DNA from: Flagellimonas amoyensis | GTDB lineage: Bacteria > Bacteroidota > Bacteroidia > Flavobacteriales > Flavobacteriaceae | Assembly: GCF_003058265.1 (NCBI RefSeq) | Contig: NZ_QBUK01000003.1 | Coordinates: 124,001 to 188,000, forward strand | Direction of reading: 5' to 3' | Length of the DNA stretch: 64,000 nucleotides | Shown here: piece by piece, positions 27,528 to 34,747 of the stretch | How positions within the stretch are numbered: the stretch's first letter is position 1 | Layout: each line of letters starts with the position of its first letter | The notes under the pieces: model-generated | What the model was told of the DNA's origin: nothing | What the model saw: the letters and a program-made list of their open reading frames with translations, nothing else | Database searches by the model: none | Position numbers and translations under genes: made by a program

Positions 27528-27986
27528 CTATTTTTCCGAAAGCTCCTTTAATTTGTCCAGGGCCTTGGGCCAAGTGGTGTTGAAATAATCAAGGTATTCC
27601 TCGGTTGTGTCACTTTCTGTGGTCACCGTGGTCACCCCATCGTGCTCATGGAAGGAATAATTTTCCAGCCAGCCAGCCCATTTTTCCACTTCGGGACCCT
27701 CGGTAATTTCATTTTCACCGTCCAAAATTCCGTAATGGCGAATGGAAACAAACTGGAATGGGACATTGTCTGTGATTTCAGATACCATGCCGCCCTTTTT
27801 TCCATGTTCATCAGTTCCCACAAAGTAGATCTTTGATCCCTTTTCCCAGCTTCCTTCATAGGTGGAGGTCGGATTGAATTCGGCCGTCCATTGCTCGTAG
27901 GTTTCGATGTGGTCCAAACCGAGCATGGTGTTGTAAACTTTCTCGGCAGATGCGTTGATGTCTATTTGAAAATGTATTTTTTTCAT
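27528..27986 (-). CDS. SRPBCC/AHSA1-like (START-superfamily) protein
   Basis: A 152-residue helix-grip protein. It begins with HFQIDINASAEKVYNTMLGLDHIETYEQWT, a typical SRPBCC opening, and ends with an amphipathic helix (WPKALDKLKELSEK). Such proteins bind small hydrophobic ligands, but no ligand can be assigned. It is the first of a run of - strand single genes. Its leader ends ACAACCC directly before ATG, nearly the same as the DUF6090 gene leader at 32209. Confidence 0.88.
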   Translation of the reverse strand: MKKIHFQIDINASAEKVYNTMLGLDHIETYEQWTAEFNPTSTYEGSWEKGSKIYFVGTDEHGKKGGMVSEITDNVPFQFVSIRHYGILDGENEITEGPEVEKWAGWLENYSFHEHDGVTTVTTESDTTEEYLDYFNTTWPKALDKLKELSEK

Positions 27987-28058
27987 GGGTTGTGGGTGGG
28001 TTTAAAATGATGTTTCTGTTACTCAGGAATAGTAGTTGTATAATTTTACAGACAGTTT

Positions 28059-28361
28059 TTATTCCATTTCCAATATTGTTCGAGCCTTTTCAAAATCAGG
28101 TAATTTCCCTAATCTTATGGACTTGTCAATTAAGTCGACCCAATCATTTTCTGTATATTTTCCGTCGACTCTTTTGGCAATAGCCAATTTCATAAAAGTT
28201 TGGGATATAACGTCCTTTGTTATTCTCAAGGACTTCAGATTTTGAGGTAAAATATCTGTAGAACAAAATAGCGCAAAACAAAGATTATTCAAATCTCTTT
28301 GATTTATAGAGTCTTTTAATTTTGGCTTTAGATAATTAAAAAGGTCGTCTGTACTTTCCAT
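28059..28361 (-). CDS. Small hypothetical protein in AT-rich segment
   Basis: A 100-residue, mostly helical soluble protein (MESTDDLFNYLKPKLKDSI, ALFCSTDILPQNLKSL). No motif is recognised. Base composition is clearly more AT-rich than the flanking core genes, which suggests acquired DNA. The 147 bp between it and the next gene upstream hold no other feature that I can see. Confidence 0.65.
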   Translation of the reverse strand: MESTDDLFNYLKPKLKDSINQRDLNNLCFALFCSTDILPQNLKSLRITKDVISQTFMKLAIAKRVDGKYTENDWVDLIDKSIRLGKLPDFEKARTILEME

Positions 28362-28509
28362 TTTTAGTTAATAATTCCTATTGTCACTAACAGTTTGGTT
28401 ACGATCTTGCCTTTGGATAATTCGTTAGGATAGTTCTGCAAAGAAATCGATCTAATTTGAAATAATTGATTCATCTTATATTCTTCGGTAGACATAATTA
28501 TAGTCAGTG

Positions 28510-28953
28510 TTACCCACCGTTTTTACTTTTCATTAATTTTATTTGTTCCAACATCAAGAATATAAAGCTTAAGATCCATAATCCGAACCCAATCCCAACA
28601 GTCACATCATAACTCCCGCCACCTTCGTCTCTTGGGACTTCTGTTATTCCGATTGCAAAAAGCCCAGATACCAACATAAAGATTGCTAGTATTAATTTTA
28701 TTTTCAAATTCAATTTTTTTGAGATTAGAATAACAAAATACAATATGTTGGCTATCCAAGGCAATCCAATAAAAGGATGAAATTCGATTATTCCAATCCA
28801 ACCAATTAAAATGCCAAATAGTCCAATTAGAGTCCAATGGCCAAAAAACATTGGGGTAACTAATGAAATTGTATATAATGAAACTGATTTTTCTTTCCAA
28901 GAAAGATTCTTAAATCTATTTGTAAGTTTCATTTTGGTTAAATATTTAGGCAA
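28510..28953 (-). CDS. Hypothetical four-helix membrane protein
   Basis: 147 residues with about four transmembrane helices (SLYTISLVTPMFFGHWTLIG, WIANILYFVILI, LILAIFMLVSGLFAIGI, FGLWILSFIFLML) and a short periplasmic loop EVPRDEGGGSYD. Start is ATG 28953 or the ATG seven codons later (28932). AT-rich like its neighbour. Family not recognised. Confidence 0.7.
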   Translation of the reverse strand: MPKYLTKMKLTNRFKNLSWKEKSVSLYTISLVTPMFFGHWTLIGLFGILIGWIGIIEFHPFIGLPWIANILYFVILISKKLNLKIKLILAIFMLVSGLFAIGITEVPRDEGGGSYDVTVGIGFGLWILSFIFLMLEQIKLMKSKNGG

Positions 28954-28973
28954 CTTAATTGTATATAGGGGCT

Positions 28974-29034
28974 TAGTAAAAATCAGAAAAAAAATCCAAA
29001 CACCAGCCTAACAGGGAATTAAAGTGCAGGGAAC
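28974..29034. repeat. Diverged direct repeat, copy A
   Basis: About 60 bp beginning AGTAAAAATCAG and containing GGAATTAAAG, matched with small gaps by 33224-33283. By eye most positions agree. It lies just past the 3' end of the DUF1905 gene. Confidence 0.6.
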
Positions 29035-29048
29035 GAGGATCTCCGGGA

Positions 29049-29348
29049 CTAAACCCAAAGAAGCAAAGTCATGTCTTCCTCCACGTGCAGCTTTCCTTTT
29101 TTCCGAATCTCGGCCTTGATGGGAAGGATATAGGTGTCCTTTTTGGTGTCGAACCAAATGGCGGTTTCCCATTTCAGTTCCCCGATCTGGGCAATGGCCT
29201 TCATTCTTCCCCAGCCCTCTTCCTGCCATTTCAGGTGTTCCCTGATTTCCTTCGAAACCGCTTTGGGCAGGGAGACGAAATGCCAACCTCCTGTGGAACC
29301 GTGTTTCCACATCTGGACCGCGCATTCGTATTTGATTTTACCATCCAT
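29049..29348 (-). CDS. DUF1905-domain protein
   Basis: A 99-residue small beta-barrel-like protein. Residues 1-40 carry the usual pattern KYECAVQMWKHG, GGWHFVSLPKAVSKEI, and the C-terminal half has ELKWETAIWFDTKKDTYILPIKAEIRKK, the DUF1905 signature. Function is unknown; these domains are often fused to YdeI-like proteins, but here it stands alone. It is 21 bp after the DUF5984 gene, so the two are likely co-transcribed. Confidence 0.9.
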   Translation of the reverse strand: MDGKIKYECAVQMWKHGSTGGWHFVSLPKAVSKEIREHLKWQEEGWGRMKAIAQIGELKWETAIWFDTKKDTYILPIKAEIRKKGKLHVEEDMTLLLWV

Positions 29349-29369
29349 CGGCAGTCAATTTGTTATGCG

Positions 29370-30176
29370 CTATGGTTTTTTCGTCTTGAAGTCCTTTTCC
29401 ATTTGGGATTTCAGTTCCCGAACCCGTTGCCAATCCGTTTCTGAAGGCGGGTCGCTTTCCAAATGTGTAAACTGTTCCCAAAAAGCGGATGCCCTTTCGC
29501 GCTGTTCCTCCACCAGTCTTACTTTATCTAGGTTGATTTCTCCCCAATCCTTTAGGATTGCCGATTGCACTTGCCCTTCCATTTGTGCGAAGAACCGCTC
29601 CCCAAAATCCTTGACCATGGCCAAAAAGCTGGTGTAGGGAATTTCGGTGCTCCCATTTTTGGCAGTCCACAAATCGATGCCATTGTCCAGCTGAAACTCC
29701 GTGTCCCAAGCGATCCTGATCTTGTCCAGGTTCCTGAAAAACCAGAAATGGGGCCCGCCAATGAGGTGTCCCGAGTCCAAGGCCCTCTGGTAGCTCCATG
29801 AGATCAAGGGGTCATAGGCTTCAAAATAGAAATCGCTGTGCACATCCTCATCCTGCACGTCCAACCACTTTTGGGCATGGTCCAGAAAGGCCTGTACATC
29901 TTCGGTCAGGGCATAGATATCATCGGGAAGGGATTCGCTGATCCGACTGAACAAAGCGGTAAAATCTTCCGCAAACCGCACGACGGGATAATCGTTATAG
30001 GTGGATTTTGCCTCCCCAAAATGGGCCAAGGCTTCGGGGGAGTATTCGAATAGGGTGGAACCGGATAGTTCCATCCAGAGTTCCCCATCGGTCAACCAAA
30101 ACCAGCTCATATGCAGGTCGCCTTCCGTTCCGGCCGGTTGGGCCTCATCGATATGTCTTAGTTTGAAATGGATCAT
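29370..30176 (-). CDS. DUF5984-family protein
   Basis: A 268-residue soluble acidic protein. ATG 30176 is chosen because MIHFKLRHIDEAQPAG is the usual family opening; extension to 30236 is not supported. Typical elements are LHMSWFWLTDGELWMEL, a helical middle, and LDSGHLIGGPHFWFFRN. Members occur as orphan genes scattered among bacteria, and the function is unknown. The long C-terminal helix (about 225-268) is Glu/Arg-rich. Confidence 0.8.
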   Translation of the reverse strand: MIHFKLRHIDEAQPAGTEGDLHMSWFWLTDGELWMELSGSTLFEYSPEALAHFGEAKSTYNDYPVVRFAEDFTALFSRISESLPDDIYALTEDVQAFLDHAQKWLDVQDEDVHSDFYFEAYDPLISWSYQRALDSGHLIGGPHFWFFRNLDKIRIAWDTEFQLDNGIDLWTAKNGSTEIPYTSFLAMVKDFGERFFAQMEGQVQSAILKDWGEINLDKVRLVEEQRERASAFWEQFTHLESDPPSETDWQRVRELKSQMEKDFKTKKP

Positions 30177-30309
30177 TTTTCTAAAAAAGGGTGGTTGGGA
30201 AGAGGTAATGGCGCAAAGGCATTGTTGCCATGACAAACTGCGGTGGATTACCTATTTGAATGGGGTAACTCTAAGATATTAAGATGTTTGCATGTGTGTT
30301 TTGTTCTGG

Positions 30310-31341
30310 TCAGTTATTTCTTTTAATTATTTTGACAATTCTGGTATTGATGATTTCAGATAAATTCCAATTGTACAGTTTAGGGTCGGTTGTGCTGTAG
30401 AACGCAACAACGACAGCATCAAGATCCTTATGATATTTTGCAAAACTCTGGTATCCAGGGACCCAACCTGCATGTTCATATTCATAAACAGAGGTGTATA
30501 TTTCCTGTTCTCCCGGTTCAAATACGGTTCCATCGTTCAGTGCCCTCAAAAATGTACCTACGTCTTCTGCTGTGGCCAGCATACCCTGTTCATCTGTCTT
30601 AAGATCATGGGGGTGTCCTACATGATAGCCACTCATCACGTCATCTATGTTCACTTCATTGAGTGAACCGAAGGTATGGTCAAGATGTAGCGGTGTTAGA
30701 ATTTCTTCCCGGATGAACTGAAAGTTGTCATAGCCTAGCGCGTCATCCATTATCTTATTGATCAACAGGTAATTTGTGTTGCAATATTCGTAGTCTTTTC
30801 CAGGTTCAAAGTTGGCTGGTTTGTCCAAGATCAATGCAAGACTTTCTTCATAGGATTGGGTGGGAGCTGCCCAAAAATTCGGGGAATCCGTAAAATTGGG
30901 AAGTCCGCTTCTATGCTGTATCAGCAATCGTAAGGTGATTTTATCGGCATTTTCAATTCTTCCTACAAGTTCAGGTAAATAATCTGCGATGGTTTTATCC
31001 AAAGAAAGGCGTCCGGCACTTACCAATTTGGTGACAGCCACGGCATCATATAGCTTGCTGATACTGGCAATTTTGAACAAGGCTTGAGGTTGGGCCGGCA
31101 CTTTGGATTCCCGATTGTGCCAGCCGGAAGCATAATACTGGGGCGGTTTTCCGGTTTGGTCTATATAGACGATCATCCCGTCAAATCCATGACCTATTGC
31201 TTCATCCAACTGTTCCTGAACCGTGTCTGGTAGCGGTAGTATCCACGTTTTTACCAAAAGCCATGGCACAAAAAACAGCGATACGATTGTTCCAACCAAC
31301 AATGCGATCCTAATGATTCGTTTTGTTTTCTTTTTTGTCAT
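30310..31341 (-). CDS. Serine hydrolase, class C beta-lactamase-like
   Basis: A 343-residue membrane-anchored (N-terminal helix about 9-32) serine hydrolase of the beta-lactamase/transpeptidase fold. The nucleophile motif is Ser93-x-x-Lys96 (SISK). The Tyr-x-Asn motif is likely YCN in YEYCNTNYLL, and a C-terminal HAGWVPGYQ stands in for the KTG/HxG motif. Most such proteins are peptidases or esterases, not antibiotic-resistance enzymes. It lies between copies of an intergenic element shared with the DUF6090 gene, which suggests cassette-like acquisition. Confidence 0.88.
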   Translation of the reverse strand: MTKKKTKRIIRIALLVGTIVSLFFVPWLLVKTWILPLPDTVQEQLDEAIGHGFDGMIVYIDQTGKPPQYYASGWHNRESKVPAQPQALFKIASISKLYDAVAVTKLVSAGRLSLDKTIADYLPELVGRIENADKITLRLLIQHRSGLPNFTDSPNFWAAPTQSYEESLALILDKPANFEPGKDYEYCNTNYLLINKIMDDALGYDNFQFIREEILTPLHLDHTFGSLNEVNIDDVMSGYHVGHPHDLKTDEQGMLATAEDVGTFLRALNDGTVFEPGEQEIYTSVYEYEHAGWVPGYQSFAKYHKDLDAVVVAFYSTTDPKLYNWNLSEIINTRIVKIIKRNN

Positions 31342-31447
31342 ATGATCTTGGTAAAAAGGTTTTTAAAATTGACCACAATGGCCCGACAATATGTAGTTGC
31401 GAGGATGTCCAGAAGCCTGCCCAGAACGCAGCCGAATCCACTAATTG
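31342..31447. repeat. Intergenic element, copy 1
   Basis: Shares CACAATGG, AGAAGCCTGCCC, GCCGAA and CTAATT in the same order with 32209-32321. CACAATGG to AGAAGCC is 37 bp here and 38 bp there. It directly precedes the serine hydrolase start codon. Confidence 0.6.
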
Positions 31448-31470
31448 CGTTATGTAGTGTTGTGCTTTCG

Positions 31471-32208
31471 TTATTTGTTTTCTGATTTTTCAAGTTGAAC
31501 TTTCAGCTCATTACTATTAACAAGTATTTGCCTTCCAAAATTTAAAATCACTTCTGTGTAAGCCATTTTCCAATCGGCCAAACGTTCAAAGTCTCTTAAA
31601 AATTGGGTCTTATCCACATTGTCCCAGGTTATATCCCTAACTTCTTTTCCGCTATCAAAAAAGTAATCATCCGCTAGGTAATATGTATTTTCATTTAGTA
31701 TATCGAAATATTTTTCACCAAAAATAGAGTTGATATTTTCGAAGTCCTTTTGATTCTTAATTAATGATGCTAAAGCATCCCTTATGTCACTTGGATAACT
31801 TATTTCATTGTTCCCCACAAGATTAATAAGTGTAGTGTTATTAAAGCCGTAATTGCCCATATAGAAAAATGGAAATTCGGAACGGTAAATCTTGACCAGT
31901 GTGTCAAACTTTGATTCACTTAATTTAATGCGATTTTGAAAATTACGAAATGCAATACTGTCTTTTTCCAATCGACTTAGTAAAGAACCTAGAGCGACAC
32001 TGTCTTTTTTAAAGTCATTTATTAAGGAATGTGTATAACTACTTTTAACCAATGAATTTTTTCTGCTCTCATTCCAGTTATTTACTTGAAGAGCGATTAA
32101 AATCCCAATGACCACGAGAATAATCTCTCCGATGGCATAAGTCAGATATTTTCCGAATTTATTCTCAGTGAGGGCTTTATGTCTTATTCTTCTAAAGAAT
32201 TTTATCAT
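31471..32208 (-). CDS. DUF6090-family membrane protein
   Basis: 245 residues with the DUF6090 N terminus: a basic start (MIKFFRRIRHKALTENK) and one transmembrane helix (GEIILVVIGILIALQVNNWNE). The rest is a helical domain on one side of the membrane. Such genes are frequent, often in several copies, in Flavobacteriia genomes and have no known function. AT-rich. Copies of a shared intergenic element flank the gene. Confidence 0.9.
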   Translation of the reverse strand: MIKFFRRIRHKALTENKFGKYLTYAIGEIILVVIGILIALQVNNWNESRKNSLVKSSYTHSLINDFKKDSVALGSLLSRLEKDSIAFRNFQNRIKLSESKFDTLVKIYRSEFPFFYMGNYGFNNTTLINLVGNNEISYPSDIRDALASLIKNQKDFENINSIFGEKYFDILNENTYYLADDYFFDSGKEVRDITWDNVDKTQFLRDFERLADWKMAYTEVILNFGRQILVNSNELKVQLEKSENK

Positions 32209-32321
32209 GGGTTATGGGTTGGTTAGAATGAAGCACAATGGTCTTGCTTATGCATAATGAATAGGATTTTTAGAAGCCTGCCCTGAGCGGAGCCGAAGGG
32301 TAGTCGAGAACAAGCTAATTA
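32209..32321. repeat. Intergenic element, copy 2
   Basis: Second copy of the 31342-31447 element, directly before the DUF6090 start codon. It also holds CTGAGCGGAGCCGAAGGG and AGTCGAGAAC, matching a dispersed repeat type common in Bacteroidota. Confidence 0.6.
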
Positions 32322-32347
32322 CTTTTAGCTATTGTTGGGAATAGTTT

Positions 32348-33028
32348 TTATAGATTATTAATCATATTTATTTTCGTATCAATTCCATTGAAATAGTCCA
32401 CATAATTAGTCAAGTCAGTGTCTATCCATTCCAATAATTCATAAATCTCATTCTTGATATTAATTGCTTCTGTAAAATCAATTGCGTTTCCATTAAAGCA
32501 AATAGGTTCGTTATGATAAACTCGATTTCTAAATTCTCTAATGCTATTTAGTTTTTGGTTTAAAATACTTCTGTTCACGTGAGTTGGCTTGTTAGGAAAG
32601 CAATGGATTACAACACCTCCAATTAACCTGTAGTGATGAGTGTCGAACAAACTCGTCCAAAAACCAAAAGATTGTTCTGCAATGACTTTACCAGATGTTA
32701 CAATTCCACCTTTTCGTTTAATTGTTCTTTCGGCTTTATTTACAGAATTCCTTAAAAAGAATCTTGAACCAGTTAATGAGGGATGGTTCATAAATCCATT
32801 CTTTTCCGCAATTATCCAGTTCGGATTGGTAAAATGAGATGAAACTTGGTAGTTGACTATATTTCTAAAAAATATCTCGAATAGATTTAAAACAGGGTAA
32901 AAGGATTGTGCGACTCTCAAGTTTATTCTATATAATTTTTGAGCTTTCGATTTTGAGTTCTCTGTAGCGATTAAAAATCGGTCTAATCTTTGCTGAGATA
33001 AGTAGTATTCTAATTTTTGATACTCCAA
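32348..33028 (-). CDS. Abi-family protein with HEPN motif
   Basis: A 226-residue helical protein resembling Abi (abortive infection) family members: LEYYLSQQRLDRFL opening, AQSFYPVLNLFEIFFRNIVN, and REFRNRVYHNEPIC near 180. RNRVYH fits the HEPN ribonuclease motif R-x4-6-H. Related proteins act as phage-defence or toxin RNases; this role is inferred. The start is TTG 33028, because an in-frame stop upstream excludes a longer form and no ATG precedes it. No antitoxin partner is adjacent. AT-rich, with a perfect palindrome 26 bp upstream. Confidence 0.78.
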   Translation of the reverse strand: MEYQKLEYYLSQQRLDRFLIATENSKSKAQKLYRINLRVAQSFYPVLNLFEIFFRNIVNYQVSSHFTNPNWIIAEKNGFMNHPSLTGSRFFLRNSVNKAERTIKRKGGIVTSGKVIAEQSFGFWTSLFDTHHYRLIGGVVIHCFPNKPTHVNRSILNQKLNSIREFRNRVYHNEPICFNGNAIDFTEAINIKNEIYELLEWIDTDLTNYVDYFNGIDTKINMINNL

Positions 33029-33053
33029 TATTCTTTTTTGCTTTTATTTGTCT

Positions 33054-33082
33054 AGTACAAAATAATTCACTTATTTTGTACT
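33054..33082. promoter_or_regulatory. Perfect inverted repeat upstream of the Abi gene
   Basis: AGTACAAAATAA and its exact complement flank TTCAC. The 29-bp palindrome lies 26 bp before the Abi start. It is placed like a repressor operator; a hairpin acting as terminator is less likely because no T run follows on the - strand. Confidence 0.45.
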
Positions 33083-33223
33083 GTAATGCTTAATCAAGCC
33101 TCTTTCTTTTTAGAAACGTAATTAAGTGAAAGATATACAAAGCCTCTCAATTTTCGAGGGGTTTTTTCATTTTTATAAGTTCCGTTTAAATTATTCCCAA
33201 CATGTTTATATAAACACCTCCAG

Positions 33224-33283
33224 TAAAATCAGAAAAAAATCCCAAATACCAACGACACAAGGAATTAAAGCAATGGAAACGGG
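33224..33283. repeat. Diverged direct repeat, copy B
   Basis: Second copy of the 28974-29034 repeat (AGTAAAATCAG, GGAATTAAAG), downstream of the arylesterase gene. The interval 33029-33328 otherwise holds only the Abi palindrome and no gene that I can support. Confidence 0.6.
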
Positions 33284-33328
33284 TGCAATCGCGTACAACC
33301 GTTTAAAATCAACAAAAAAGATAAAGGC

Positions 33329-34024
33329 TCAGAGCAGTTTGGCCAAGACCTCCCACACGTTTTCCGCTACCAGTTGTTGCCCTTTTTGGGTGGGGTGGAT
33401 GCCGTCCCCTTGGTTCAGTTCGGGGATGCCCGCAACTCCTTCGAGCAGGAAGGGGATCAAGGCAAGGTCCTCTTTTTCGGCCAGTTCAGGGAAAATATCC
33501 CTAAACCCCGAAGTGTATTCAGGGCCCATATTGGGAGGAATCTGCATGCCGGCCAGCACAATGGTCGCTTGGGGCAGTTTCTCCTGTATCATGTCCACCA
33601 TCGCCTGAAGATTTTTTCGGGTCTCTTCCAAAGGAATGCCGCGAAGCCCATCGTTGGCCCCCAGTTCAAGGACCACCACGGAAACACCATCCTCCAGCAC
33701 CCATGCCATTCGGTTTTTGCCGCTTGCGGTCGTTTCGCCGCTCAGTCCGGCGTTCACTACGTGGTAGTCCATCCCCAGCGAATCCACCTTTTTCTGGATG
33801 AGGGCCGGAAAGGCATCGGCCACCTCCAAGCCATACCCGGCAGTGAGGCTATCTCCAAAAAAGAGGATTTTCTTTCCGCTGGATTCCGCAGAGGTCTCCT
33901 CGGTTTCAACAGCTTCGGCATCCTGTTCCTTTTCCTTCGTTTTGCCCCCACAGCCCATGAGCAATAGGCACAAAAAATAACAAAAGATTAACGGCGTGGC
34001 GGAGTGTCGGCTTTGTACGGGCAT
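33329..34024 (-). CDS. SGNH/GDSL arylesterase, TesA-like lipoprotein
   Basis: A 231-residue lipoprotein from ATG 34024 (lipobox LLMGC, Cys25), then an acidic linker and a TesA-type SGNH hydrolase domain. Block I is FFGDSLTAGYG (Ser59), block III GANDGLRG, and block V DGIHPTQKG with the catalytic Asp/His. Substrates are short acyl esters or thioesters. It diverges from the ABC transporter genes, matching the tesA-ybbA-ybbP arrangement known from Escherichia coli. It may process lipidic cargo handled by that transporter. Confidence 0.93.
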   Translation of the reverse strand: MPVQSRHSATPLIFCYFLCLLLMGCGGKTKEKEQDAEAVETEETSAESSGKKILFFGDSLTAGYGLEVADAFPALIQKKVDSLGMDYHVVNAGLSGETTASGKNRMAWVLEDGVSVVVLELGANDGLRGIPLEETRKNLQAMVDMIQEKLPQATIVLAGMQIPPNMGPEYTSGFRDIFPELAEKEDLALIPFLLEGVAGIPELNQGDGIHPTQKGQQLVAENVWEVLAKLL

Positions 34025-34066
34025 GGGCAATTTTCGTATTTTGAAGGTTTTAACCAAAAGCAGGTT

Positions 34067-34747
34067 ATGTCAAAGATATTAAAAGTTGAAAACCTAAATA
34101 AGACCTACCGGAGCGGAAACCAAGACCTTACCGTGCTGAAGGAGGTTTCCTTTGAAATTGCCGAAGGGGAGACCTTTGCCATTGTGGGCCCTTCGGGAAG
34201 CGGGAAGACCACTTTGTTGGGGCTATGTGCGGGTCTGGATGTGTCGCAGGCAGGGAACATTTGGCTGTGTGGCCAGAACCTCACCTCCATGAACGAGGAC
34301 GAGCGCGCCCTGCTCCGAAACAGGCACGTAGGTTTTGTGTTCCAGGATTTTCAATTGTTGCCCACGCTCACCGCATTGGAAAACGTGGTGGTGCCGTTGG
34401 AACTGCAAGGGGCCGGCAGGGCGGCGTTGGAACGCGGAAAGGAACTTCTGGAAAAAGTGGGACTGGGCGATAGGCTCCACCACTATCCTTCGCAATTATC
34501 GGGAGGGGAGCAACAGCGTGTGGCCTTGGCCCGCGCCTTTTCCAACAGACCGTCCATCCTTTTTGCCGACGAGCCCACGGGCAATCTTGACGGGGAGACC
34601 GGGGCCAAGATAGAACAGTTGTTGTTCGAGCTCAACCAAGAGTTGGGCACGGCGTTGGTGATCGTGACCCACGATTTGGAACTGGCCCAAAAGACCAACC
34701 GAAGTTTACGCCTAAGGTCGGGCAGTATGGAGCAGATGGCCCTATGA
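34067..34747 (+). CDS. ABC transporter ATPase, YbbA/LolD type
   Basis: 226 residues from ATG 34067; the 21 codons before it overlap the divergent esterase and are excluded. Walker A is GPSGSGKTT, the Q-loop FQDFQLLP, the signature LSGGEQQRVALARAF, Walker B ILFADEPTGNLDG, and the H-loop VTHD. The type is the MacB/LolD/YbbA group that energises FtsX-domain permeases. Its stop overlaps the permease start in ATGA, so translation is coupled. Confidence 0.95.
   Translation: MSKILKVENLNKTYRSGNQDLTVLKEVSFEIAEGETFAIVGPSGSGKTTLLGLCAGLDVSQAGNIWLCGQNLTSMNEDERALLRNRHVGFVFQDFQLLPTLTALENVVVPLELQGAGRAALERGKELLEKVGLGDRLHHYPSQLSGGEQQRVALARAFSNRPSILFADEPTGNLDGETGAKIEQLLFELNQELGTALVIVTHDLELAQKTNRSLRLRSGSMEQMAL

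Noticed and set aside
28607..28900. 97-residue frame overlapping the four-helix membrane protein
   Set aside because: It is another frame on the same strand within a better supported gene with regular transmembrane segments.
30310..31341. Antibiotic-resistance beta-lactamase
   Set aside because: The SxxK and YxN motifs are shared by many esterases and peptidases of the fold, and the protein is membrane-anchored and divergent; there is no basis for a resistance claim.
31342..33283. Chromosomal integron with attC sites
   Set aside because: No integrase gene is in the window and strict RYYYAAC/GTTRRRY pairs were not found at the ends of each element, so only the neutral term cassette-like is used.
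33126..33608. 160-residue frame on the + strand upstream of the ABC genes
   Set aside because: It runs antisense to the SGNH esterase, whose catalytic motifs fix the coding strand, and its composition (Ser/Pro/Lys runs) is typical of a shadow frame.
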